Part shown: piece after piece, positions 9,298 to 16,921 of the stretch
Numbering within the stretch: the stretch's first letter is position 1
How the letters are laid out: every line of letters begins with the position of its first letter
Source: Alteromonas aestuariivivens
GTDB taxonomy: Bacteria; Pseudomonadota; Gammaproteobacteria; Enterobacterales; Alteromonadaceae
Assembly (NCBI RefSeq): GCF_003367475.1
Contig: NZ_QRHA01000016.1
Location: 1 to 58,723, forward strand
Direction of reading: 5' to 3'
Length of the DNA stretch: 58,723 bases
Made by a program: the position numbers and the translations under genes
The notes under the pieces: model-generated
The model's input: the letters and a program-made list of their open reading frames with translations, nothing else
The model's database searches: none
What the model was told of the DNA's origin: nothing

Positions 9298-10110
9298 GTG
9301 AGTAAACAAGCCGTTGCTGCCGAGATCCGAACAACAACCAATGAACGAGGTGTTTTTACCTATGGTAACGACACCATTCACTATGATGTTATTCGTAAAA
9401 CCAAGCCTGCTGATAACGCTAGAAAAACAGCACGCAAGGTAATTATTAAGGTTCACCCTGATCAGCGTGTTGTGGCTACAGTGCCACATGATGCAAGTGA
9501 TGATGCTATTCAAGATGCCATGCATAAGCGAGCCAGATGGATTTGGCAAAGCATTGATGAGTTTGCTAAGCAAAAAGATACGGTTTTACCTAAGCGTTAC
9601 GTGAGTGGTGAAACACAGTTTTACTTAGGTAAGCGCTATGTATTAAAGATCATCAATGATGCAGAGCAAGTACCTAACGTAAAGCTAAGCCGTGGCAAAT
9701 TGAACGTAACAATCAAGCAGGAAGTCACTAAAGATATAGATGATCGGTTGGTGAAACTTAAGCCGCTAATCGACAAGTGGTATCAACACAAAGCAAAAGC
9801 CATTTTCCACGAGCGACTAGCCGAACTACTTCCGAAAGCCACTTGGGTAACAGGCATTCCTTCCTTTCGTGTGATGGCAATGAAAAAGCAGTGGGGTAGT
9901 TGCTCAACAAAAGGCAACTTAATGCTCAATCCTCACCTAATTAAAGCACCGAAAGAATGCATTGATTACGTGATATTACATGAGCTTTGCCACATTGCTG
10001 AACACAACCACAGCGAGCGCTTCTGGCGTTTATTAAACCAAGTAATGCCAAACTGGAAAGAAGTAAAAGCCAAATTAGATGAAATGGCGGAGATGTATTT
10101 GAATGAATAA
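9298..10110 (+). CDS. YgjP/DUF45-type metallopeptidase-like protein (M48-annotated)
   Basis: 270 aa starting at GTG. The zinc site is clear near the C-terminus: 'VILHELCHIAEHNHSERFW' has the HExxH helix and a third His/Glu region downstream. The preceding 'MKKQWGSCSTKGNLMLNP' is the other signature of the YgjP-like (DUF45, often annotated SprT-like or M48) family. Genes of this family commonly follow hsdR in type I loci; their substrate is unknown. The gene begins 5 bases after hsdR and overlaps the next gene by 8 bases, so it belongs to the same operon. Confidence 0.88.
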   Translation: MSKQAVAAEIRTTTNERGVFTYGNDTIHYDVIRKTKPADNARKTARKVIIKVHPDQRVVATVPHDASDDAIQDAMHKRARWIWQSIDEFAKQKDTVLPKRYVSGETQFYLGKRYVLKIINDAEQVPNVKLSRGKLNVTIKQEVTKDIDDRLVKLKPLIDKWYQHKAKAIFHERLAELLPKATWVTGIPSFRVMAMKKQWGSCSTKGNLMLNPHLIKAPKECIDYVILHELCHIAEHNHSERFWRLLNQVMPNWKEVKAKLDEMAEMYLNE

Positions 10111-10852
10111 ATCACTTGATTTGTGGTGGGACAGGCTCTTAAAACTCATTGAGTTGTTACGTCCTAAATTCTACAACAAACTAACTTGGCTAATAGTAAT
10201 CAGCGGCTTAGGTCTGATGTCTAAGCCTTTGTGGTTAACACTGATAAATTTAATATTTGAAACAGGTTTTCAATTTTCTATAACTGAAGAATCTGATACT
10301 GCTTGGGGTTTTTGCCTAGTTCTAGTTGGCTTAATTTATCACCTTATAAACACAGGACTTCACGAGTTTGTCTTATCAAAAAAAGAGAAAATCTATAACT
10401 TAAAAAGAGATGAGCATGACATAAAAATCTTCCAATCTCTAAATGCTATGATAGATGAGACATATATAAATAACCTGTTTGATTATATGCACACAAGTGA
10501 CGCTATTATGTGGGATGACTTTCAAAAACTGAGAAATTTTTTGATTTATACAACAGAGACTACAAATCAGTTTGTTGATGAAAAACTAAAACAACAAATG
10601 TCTACACTCTCTACTTCACTTAATGATCTACTTTCTTTTATTAACAAAGAATTTGATGAGTACCCATACGGACAAGCTAAAACAAACTTTAGAATGTGCT
10701 TAGCTCCGCAATTAAATTGTGATCGAGCAGGTGCTTGGGAAGATGGGCCGAAATATGACTCATTGGTGCAACAAATGATGGATAAATCATCTACTGTAAT
10801 TACAGCATACAAAGATTGGCGCTTAGCAGTTAAAGAAATATTATTGGTATGA
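10103..10852 (+). CDS. Unknown two-helix membrane protein at the end of the RM operon
   Basis: 249 aa, not recognised. Two hydrophobic segments are visible (about residues 28-52, 'LTWLIVISGLGLM...', and 68-88, 'WGFCLVLVGLIYHLI'). They are followed by a ~150-residue charged, helical cytosolic part with no motif I can name. The ATG overlaps the stop of the metallopeptidase gene (ATGAATAA), so translation is coupled. The tight coupling suggests a role with the restriction/KAP operon, perhaps as a membrane anchor or sensor; that is inference from position only. Confidence 0.65.
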   Translation: MNKSLDLWWDRLLKLIELLRPKFYNKLTWLIVISGLGLMSKPLWLTLINLIFETGFQFSITEESDTAWGFCLVLVGLIYHLINTGLHEFVLSKKEKIYNLKRDEHDIKIFQSLNAMIDETYINNLFDYMHTSDAIMWDDFQKLRNFLIYTTETTNQFVDEKLKQQMSTLSTSLNDLLSFINKEFDEYPYGQAKTNFRMCLAPQLNCDRAGAWEDGPKYDSLVQQMMDKSSTVITAYKDWRLAVKEILLV

Positions 10853-10874
10853 TCTTAATTGAATGGGTAACAGT

Positions 10875-11522
10875 TTAAGCTGCTTTATGAAGGTGGCATT
10901 CGTTAGTAAATAATGAAGGTGACATTATGAAAAATTCGCCACCTGACTTACCTGCATTGGCAGCATAGTTCGAGATGAGGAACTCGTAGGCGTCGCCGAA
11001 TAGGTCTATATGAGCCGCGTCGAATTTGCCAAACTCCAATCCTGCCACGCCTTTAAGTACGTCAGCCAAACGACTATTTTTTTCTTTTACCGTATTTCCC
11101 AAACGATTACTGGTGGTATCGAAATCGGCAAACAAGCCTTTTATGTCGCCCTCTGATGGGTAGCCGCTGGCAGATGCTTCTATAGCGGCAAAGATCTCGG
11201 CTAAGTCCGTATTCAGGCTCTCATTTGTCTTTGCATTTTTGGCGACATTCACAAACAGCTGGCTTGGGTAGATGAAGTAGCCCTTAGTTTTAACTGCGTC
11301 GTCTTTGATGTCTGGCGTGATAACATCATCGTTAAGTGCTGCGTAATTAATACTCTCGTCATCGGCCTCGATGTAGCTGGAGAAGTTTTCGCTAATAAAG
11401 CGATAAAACAGGGTGCCGAGGACATATTGCTTGAAGTCCCAACCATCGACTGAACCGCGCACATCGTTGGCGATGGCCCAGATTTGACGTTGAAGGGCGG
11501 CACGTTGTTGGATGCTTGTCAT
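10875..11522 (-). pseudogene. Second type I methyltransferase HsdM, N-terminal remnant
   Basis: 215 codons remain. It begins like an HsdM of the EcoKI/EcoR124-type branch ('[25 protein letters not shown]', '[10 protein letters not shown]') and runs through '[24 protein letters not shown]', which normally leads into 'TPQ' and motif I. After GGEFF the reading frame departs into an unrelated tail of about 17 residues and stops at 10,875. The S-adenosylmethionine and NPPF motifs are therefore missing and it cannot methylate. It is unrelated in close sequence to the intact HsdM at 1,940. The XRE gene at 11,574-11,771 lies 51 bases upstream in the same direction, the usual order for such operons. 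The hsdS and hsdR of this system are absent. Confidence 0.85.
10887..10926. repeat. Near-direct repeat at the junction of two RM modules
   Basis: ATGAAGGTGGCATT (10,887-10,900) and ATGAAGGTGACATT (10,913-10,926) differ at one base and are 26 bases apart start to start. They lie exactly where homology of the second hsdM gene ends. They may be the scar of an insertion sequence or of the recombination that deleted the rest of that operon. Confidence 0.6.
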
Positions 11523-11573
11523 GTAGTCTTCCTGTTTATAATTGTTTGTTCGTTATCTTTAAGGGGGGCATTG

Positions 11574-11771
11574 CTAAGTCAGTTCGAGGAGGTCCCCTAC
11601 CTGACATTCAAACAGCAGGCACAGCTTCTCAATGGATTCTAGATCTACTTTTTGAGCAGTTTCTTTGTAGAGCAGCGTTATGGTAGCGCGACTCAATCCC
11701 GTTTCTCTGGCAACGTCAGCAATACGCATCTTGTGTTCCCCCATCATACGAGCGAGATGGCAGCGAATCAT
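11574..11771 (-). CDS. Small XRE/Cro-type transcriptional regulator
   Basis: 65 aa, nearly all one helix-turn-helix domain: 'RIADVARETGLSRATITLLYKE' forms the recognition region, and the end 'CLLFECQVGDLLELT' is typical of the short YozG/Cro-like family. Such proteins often precede type I restriction genes and delay restriction relative to methylation. Here it heads the decayed second hsdM. Inverted repeats upstream (see 11,822-11,870) could be its operators. Whether it now controls the intact system is unknown. Confidence 0.85.
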   Translation of the reverse strand: MIRCHLARMMGEHKMRIADVARETGLSRATITLLYKETAQKVDLESIEKLCLLFECQVGDLLELT

Positions 11772-12101
11772 GGCTGTGCCCCTATCTTTTCATATTTAAG
11801 TGAGCGTTTAGGATAACAGAAACTATCAGTCAAAATAGTAATTTGTTAGTTAAAATTAAATTATTTAACTTAAAAGAACTTACAATTTTACTGCTAGGTA
11901 TGCGCCCGAAGCCGTTGCTTCTTAAACTAAGTTCAAGCATGCATGTCGAAGCGTCCAGCTATTTGCTTAGCTGGCTTAGCATTTTAGCTCCTTATGAGCG
12001 TTGAAACGGCATTTGAATTTCCCTGGCAGAACACTACCGCATGCGTTCTCTAGACCCCATTAATAGCTATTTCAGAGAAAATGTATTAAGTAGAGTCATT
12101 T
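11772..12101. promoter_or_regulatory. Gene-free stretch with inverted repeats upstream of the XRE gene
   Basis: No coding frame is convincing here. The XRE-proximal, AT-rich part holds two small inverted repeats: ACTAT/ATAGT (11,822-11,839) and AGTTAAA/TTTAACT (11,848-11,870). They are well placed for a promoter and autoregulatory operator of the XRE gene. The other part contains a hairpin CCAGCTA/TAGCTGG (11,955-11,974) downstream of the recombinase operon. It lacks a T-run, so I do not call a terminator. Confidence 0.4.
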
Positions 12102-12917
12102 CTAATTGCGTAAAACCTCTGTGTTTTCAACTGCTTTACCCAGCATGCAAAAATAGTTGCTGAAGTGTCGACTGATTATTTCTCTCTCGTTTCCTGAAGG
12201 GTAGACTCCTAACCTAGCTTCAACCGACTGCTTCGTTCCTCTCACAAGAAACTGGTTCTTTATTGGATTGTCCTGTACAAAAGATTCAAATGCACGAGCA
12301 CTGATCTCTTGTGGAAGCGCATAGTAATAAGACCCTAGCGCCTTGTCCGCTTGCACACTTCTTTTGAAAACATCGCTTGGCTCATCACTATCAGGCTTGA
12401 GGAAAATATGTTGATAACACGACTCGAGTAGGTTGTTTAGTGGATGTTCAACTACCATACCTCTTTGAAGCCACAAGGATGATGCGAAATCATCTGTACC
12501 GCTTTTTTTGAAAAATCGGCTTGTTATGAAGTGGTCGAATCCATGAAAATACTCGTGTGCAAGGGAGCCTGGACCAGCGTTTTTTGCCAGAGCAATGGTC
12601 CGTGTTGCGGAGTTGTAATGAGCTGAACTGTACCTGTTGCCACCACTGCCAAAAGCAATGGATAAGGTGCCACGTAAGGAGATAACCTGTTCATTAACCT
12701 GCAGAATAGTCATTAGATCGCAAAGCGCGTCAAAAAAAAGATTGGCTGCGACTTGCTGTTCTTGCTTATTTACCCAAGCGCCTATCTTCGCGGTTCGAAA
12801 TTTAAATATCTTTACGATGTCACCAAATGTAACATCTGCGCCATCACGATGACTTGGGCCATTCCGATAAAACTGTTTTTTAATTCCGTTAGTTTTCTCA
12901 AATTTTTCTAGGCTCAT
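12102..12917 (-). CDS. CLCA_X-family protein, complete copy carried by the element
   Basis: 271 aa. The centre holds a zinc-protease-like helix 'LAHEYFHGFDHF' (His121, Glu122, His125) after a conserved block 'FFDALCDLMTILQVNEQV' and 'AFGSGG'. I recognise it as the CLCA_X family of gammaproteobacteria, whose function is unknown; the HExxH suggests a metallopeptidase. From FYRNG to HEYF it shares about 80 of 109 residues with the broken copy at 20,457-20,822. The start codon follows directly after the stop of the repeat protein (12,918), making it the sixth and last gene of the recombinase operon. Its AT-richness matches the element rather than the core. Likely a replacement for the gene interrupted at the element's right end. 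Confidence 0.85.
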   Translation of the reverse strand: MSLEKFEKTNGIKKQFYRNGPSHRDGADVTFGDIVKIFKFRTAKIGAWVNKQEQQVAANLFFDALCDLMTILQVNEQVISLRGTLSIAFGSGGNRYSSAHYNSATRTIALAKNAGPGSLAHEYFHGFDHFITSRFFKKSGTDDFASSLWLQRGMVVEHPLNNLLESCYQHIFLKPDSDEPSDVFKRSVQADKALGSYYYALPQEISARAFESFVQDNPIKNQFLVRGTKQSVEARLGVYPSGNEREIISRHFSNYFCMLGKAVENTEVLRN

Positions 12918-13796
12918 TCACGAAGGCACCATTCCTTTTAATTTCAACCATTTTACGACTGAATTTTGCATGATGGTATCCTTGCATATCATTACCCACC
13001 CACACGATTTAGCTTTTAAATAAAAAATGTTATCTGAGCTCGACCACTCATCCCACTTGTCATGGTTGGAGGCGTCCGCGAGGCATTCATCATATGTTGT
13101 TTCTCGTAGCAAAGAATCAAAGTGTTCAAGGCACTCATACAGCCAGCCCTTCTTTTGTGCCGTGCGGTATGCATTAGGGTCGCCTTTCTGCCACGCATTG
13201 CTGGTACTATATTTGGATGCCGATGCTTTACATTCCCCTAGCGTCCACCTTCTTCTATTTATATTTAAAGTTTCTATATGCTCACAACAGTCATCTAGCC
13301 AACCACTCCTGACAGCCGCCTGGTAAGCTTTAGAGTCGCCTGTACCCCAATCCCAGCGAGTACTGTACTTGGCTGCGGAAGCTTTGCACTTCTGTAGCGT
13401 CCAGCTTTCGTGCGCCGCCTCCATGTGTTGGCAACAGTCATTCAGCCAGCCATTCCTTCGAGCTGCACCGTATGCGTTACGATCGCCTTTATACCACGCA
13501 CCACGTGTTTCGTATTTAGCTGCGGAGTCTTTACATTCACCTAGCGTCCATGTAATAGTTTTGCCATATTTCATATGCTTGCAGCACTCATCCAGCCATC
13601 CATTATCCCTTGCTGCTAAATACGCCGTTTTTCTTTCTCGTATCCAAGTTTTTAAGTCATCATAGTCCCGCGCTGAACTGATACAGCCCTGCTTGCTCCA
13701 TCTTCCCACAAATAAACCTTTTTGTTTTTCTTGTTTTGAGCAAATATTGCATGCGCACATAGTTAGCATCAACCCTTGGTAATTTATTTCAAGCAA
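12918..13796 (-). CDS. Protein of five ~50-residue Trp/Cys/His repeats
   Basis: 292 aa. About five tandem units follow the pattern W-T-x-x-x-C-K-x-S-A-x-K-Y-x-T-x-x-x-W-x-K-G-D-x-x-A-Y-x-A-A-x-x-x-G-W-L-x-x-C-C-x-H; the first and last are degenerate. A short N-terminal Cys-rich segment ('CACNICSKQ') precedes them. Similar units occur in phage and homing-endonuclease-associated proteins (the DUF7487-like type), usually beside a nuclease domain, but no GIY-YIG, HNH or VSR domain is visible here. The TTG start overlaps the end of the upstream gene by 8 bases; an ATG at 13,769 is the alternative. Inference: a modular nucleic-acid-binding accessory of the recombinases. Confidence 0.65.
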   Translation of the reverse strand: MLEINYQGLMLTMCACNICSKQEKQKGLFVGRWSKQGCISSARDYDDLKTWIRERKTAYLAARDNGWLDECCKHMKYGKTITWTLGECKDSAAKYETRGAWYKGDRNAYGAARRNGWLNDCCQHMEAAHESWTLQKCKASAAKYSTRWDWGTGDSKAYQAAVRSGWLDDCCEHIETLNINRRRWTLGECKASASKYSTSNAWQKGDPNAYRTAQKKGWLYECLEHFDSLLRETTYDECLADASNHDKWDEWSSSDNIFYLKAKSCGWVMICKDTIMQNSVVKWLKLKGMVPS

Positions 13797-14304
13797 GATG
13801 CAGTTGTCTCTTGACGGCCAAGGGCAGACGCTTAAGCGTGAGGTCTACTATCTCATCAACTTTTAATTCTGAGATTTCTTTATACCTGTCACGCGCTCTT
13901 AGTTCAGTCTCTAACTCTTTTCTGGACATATTTTTTCTACTGCTACTGCGCGAGAGTAATGCCTTCTCTTTTGAAGCCAATAGAAGTGCATTTTTATCAT
14001 TAAGCTCTTTCGTCAACTTGCTGGCGTAATCCACCGAATGAAAAATGGCATTTGGTTTAGCTAACCCGGCTGCACGCGCCACTTTTGATTTGCTGATGTG
14101 GTACGAACTTTTCTTCGTATAGTGCGATTTCTTGCTGTGACTCCTAATATACTGCATCTTTTCTTTGTACAGAGATTGGATAGCCTGGTATGCAGCAAGA
14201 GAAGAATTTGAGTCAGACACCCAGTCTGGTAACGAATCCCGTTTGCTAACACTTTCCTCAGCTCCCTCATCGTCAAACTGATCAAAATAATCCAAATCTG
14301 TCAT
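13789..14304 (-). CDS. Small charged helical protein of the recombinase operon
   Basis: 171 aa with an acidic N-terminus, a Ser/Lys-rich middle ('HSKKSHYTKKSSYHISKSKVARAAGL') that looks like a helix-turn-helix start, and a helical, possibly coiled-coil C-terminal half. It overlaps the end of the 870-aa recombinase by 4 bases. In Tn554-type and related multi-recombinase elements a small helical protein (TnpC) also follows the large recombinases and assists integration; this protein is in the equivalent place. I see no sequence motif that proves the relation. Confidence 0.6.
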   Translation of the reverse strand: MTDLDYFDQFDDEGAEESVSKRDSLPDWVSDSNSSLAAYQAIQSLYKEKMQYIRSHSKKSHYTKKSSYHISKSKVARAAGLAKPNAIFHSVDYASKLTKELNDKNALLLASKEKALLSRSSSRKNMSRKELETELRARDRYKEISELKVDEIVDLTLKRLPLAVKRQLHLA

Positions 14305-16913
14305 ACACCCTCCTGATAAGCGTTTGCCGCCGATAGTGCTTTCTCAAAATCTGCTATCGCTTTGTCGTATCGCGATGGGTTACTGCTTCTTGCTTTGAGT
14401 TTTTTAACCGCTGAGACTGCCCTTCTGATCGTATCGATGTATGGCATTTTCAGTTGTGGTGGCAAATTAGGATTGAGACACACCTCAACCTCTTGCCTCG
14501 TGTAAACCATTATCCCTCTGAGGTTCGCTTTGGTGATATCAACGTTTGTACAACCAAGGCACAATTTCGGGGAGGCATCATGTGTATGCGGAATGCCACC
14601 TTGGGAACAAGCTGCACGAAAGTCTGTGCCTGCCCTGCGAATACACGTACCCCAAGGATTGGCTTTTACTGACTCAATCCTCTCGTTAGCGACTGTCGCC
14701 ACTTTTTTGAGATATTTTTCATGAGAGAGAACCGATGTTTTACTCACCAATAATTCAATGTAACGTGGTAATTGTGAGACACTTTCACCAAAAGCGTCCC
14801 TGCCTAACTCGGCGTATTGCTGGCTGACATAGCTGATGAAGCTTCGTTCGGCATTCTCGTTAATTAACTTCATATCCTTATCTCGAAGGTACGCCATAAA
14901 GAAACGTTCATCCATGTGTTGAAAATTCGCCCGAATAAAACTGCCGACAGGCCCCCTGTAACGCATTAACACGGCCTCTGCCCACATATGACGGAAAGCA
15001 TGCGAAGAGGGATATTTAACGTCACGAAGAAGTGCGTTTTTAATTGCTGAAACATTCTTAGAGGTAAACTCGATACCAGGCTCGGAGAGCTTATCCAACA
15101 TGGCTTGAGGAAGGTTATCTTCCAGTAGTTGTCTGTGCTCCTCACTAACGCTGCCCCGTCGATAACTCTTCAGGATATCTTTGAAGTCACCTGATGTATT
15201 CGCAAGCTGATAAAGAGGAAAGGTACGCCGGACTTCGTACTTAATCTCTTTGATTGCAGCGACATTATCTTCAGCGAATGAGACGTTTTCATCAAACCAT
15301 TCATAGTGTTGAATAAAATCAGACCATAATAACTTTGATGCTTCATATATGAAATCACCACTCCCCATTAAAGGTTCATCTTGGTTGTTGGGAAGAAAGC
15401 AAGCGAGTTGGGAGAGGAGAATAAATGATGTTGAAGTTATCTCGCGCTCGGTTTTGGACATCCCATTCGTCTTAGGAACCATCCAGCGGATATGGAATCT
15501 CCACGGGATATAAAAGTTGTCTAATCCATCATTATTTTTACCTATTTTAATGTCAGAAAAAGTAAAACCAAATTCTGACCTTCGCCACCCAGTTGCTGCA
15601 AGAAAACATAATGCGCCGACTTGGCGTACTTTCAAACATATTAACTGTAAAGCTTTTTTACCCAGCGCTCCGGACAATGAAAACACGCTTAATAAGTGAC
15701 TTGTTTTTTCTTTCAAGAAGTGTTTTAAAGACTCCTGAGTCGCTGGTAGGACACAGTCGTTTTTATTAATAAAGTCACGTAAATGTTGTTCAAACTCATC
15801 AAGAGAAACCAATAACTCTTCGCTCTGCGCTTTTACAGCTGCTTTGTACTCTGCCCAAATGGATTTTTTTGTTTTTCCGGCTTGGCGGCCAAATATCTCT
15901 ACGAGAAAAAGGGATCTGATAAACTCCTGCGCATCATAACGATCAGGCAAACCAATCAAGTTAACAAAGTGTGAAACCGTGCTCAATTTAAAGAGCAAGG
16001 ACAGCTTTGCATTGCTTCCGTAAGCTTGTCTAAATATGTCGTGGACAAGTTTTTCACAGTGAAGTCTTGTTTTTAGAGGAACGAGAGAAGCCTGTTTTTC
16101 GTCAGAAAGCGTTAGCCCCAGGAGTACCTTCGCAGAAAGCATTCTATGAGTTTTTCCCCATTTCCCCTTAGAGGTAGCTTGAAGAGTGGCCTCCATAGCC
16201 GAGGTGAAGAGAAAATGCTCTTCGAAGAATGAATGACAATGGTCAACGTAATGCTTACCAACATCCAAACCTAGATAATTAAACGAGCCTCCTTCCCGAT
16301 AATCATTAAAAGTCATATCGAGCATGGCTTCGCACGCTGAATTCATTTTACTATTGAGTTCGCTGTCAGGAAGGGTATCAATGAAGCCGTTAATGCCATA
16401 TCGATATAATGTGCTTTTGATTTTACGTAAATGATTCAGGATTGGTCGATTCGTGTACGAAAGAGGAGAGATTAATGCCTTGAGTTCAGTGCCCTCCATG
16501 TCGTTAAGTAAGTAAAAGCAAAAGAAGGGTTCAATCTCGTTAGCTTGCATTGAATCCAGCTTTTTTTGAGTGAGATAGTAGAACAGCATTTTAATTGAAT
16601 GCATTGCTCCAATGGAAACTGCTCTCTGGTTGGAGAGACCCGACACAATACCTACAAACAGTATTTTTGCTAAGGTTTTTGGCGAGAAACTGAGAGTTTC
16701 CTTATCGTAATGTATATCTGTGCTATCCGTGAAGCAGAGCGACTTCTTGTCAAAGTCATAGAAGTCAACTGTTGCTGTCCCGCCATCAGAAGCATTAAGT
16801 AGCCAAATATCATCGTCAATTGAAGTGGGTGCTTGCAGATCAAGCGCATTGATCTTGTCTTCGAAAGACAATAAAAATTCTGATGTTTTCGTTTGCTGAA
16901 GTTTTGAAGCCAT
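14301..16913 (-). CDS. Large tyrosine recombinase of the trio (GMT-like integrase)
   Basis: 870 aa. Catalytic residues of the tyrosine recombinase family can be placed: Arg444 in 'ATGWRRSEF', 'HAFRH' (His638, Arg641), His666 in 'FQHMDE' and a candidate nucleophile Tyr675 in 'FFMAYLRD'. Around 430 residues precede the catalytic domain, far more than in phage integrases. Beyond it is a Cys/His cluster ('WGTCIRR', 'AACSQGG', 'LCLGC'; Cys757, 769, 785, 788) that could bind zinc. It is third of three recombinase-fold genes in one operon, starting 8 bases after its neighbour. The architecture fits the gamma-mobile-trio type; I am not sure which trio name (GmtZ or GmtX) applies, so no symbol is given. 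Confidence 0.8.
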   Translation of the reverse strand: MASKLQQTKTSEFLLSFEDKINALDLQAPTSIDDDIWLLNASDGGTATVDFYDFDKKSLCFTDSTDIHYDKETLSFSPKTLAKILFVGIVSGLSNQRAVSIGAMHSIKMLFYYLTQKKLDSMQANEIEPFFCFYLLNDMEGTELKALISPLSYTNRPILNHLRKIKSTLYRYGINGFIDTLPDSELNSKMNSACEAMLDMTFNDYREGGSFNYLGLDVGKHYVDHCHSFFEEHFLFTSAMEATLQATSKGKWGKTHRMLSAKVLLGLTLSDEKQASLVPLKTRLHCEKLVHDIFRQAYGSNAKLSLLFKLSTVSHFVNLIGLPDRYDAQEFIRSLFLVEIFGRQAGKTKKSIWAEYKAAVKAQSEELLVSLDEFEQHLRDFINKNDCVLPATQESLKHFLKEKTSHLLSVFSLSGALGKKALQLICLKVRQVGALCFLAATGWRRSEFGFTFSDIKIGKNNDGLDNFYIPWRFHIRWMVPKTNGMSKTEREITSTSFILLSQLACFLPNNQDEPLMGSGDFIYEASKLLWSDFIQHYEWFDENVSFAEDNVAAIKEIKYEVRRTFPLYQLANTSGDFKDILKSYRRGSVSEEHRQLLEDNLPQAMLDKLSEPGIEFTSKNVSAIKNALLRDVKYPSSHAFRHMWAEAVLMRYRGPVGSFIRANFQHMDERFFMAYLRDKDMKLINENAERSFISYVSQQYAELGRDAFGESVSQLPRYIELLVSKTSVLSHEKYLKKVATVANERIESVKANPWGTCIRRAGTDFRAACSQGGIPHTHDASPKLCLGCTNVDITKANLRGIMVYTRQEVEVCLNPNLPPQLKMPYIDTIRRAVSAVKKLKARSSNPSRYDKAIADFEKALSAANAYQEGV

Positions 16914-16921
16914 CGTATTTC

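Noticed and set aside
11941..12060. An integron-like attC or att site in the gene-free stretch
   Set aside because: There is a 7-bp hairpin but no paired core sites, and no repeat of the right-border sequence was found.
12102..12557. The element's left border inside the CLCA_X copy, making it a host/element hybrid
   Set aside because: Both halves of the gene look equally AT-rich and unlike the core, and there is no break in the frame at the HEYFH codons. I kept it as an alternative only in the refutation of the main finding.
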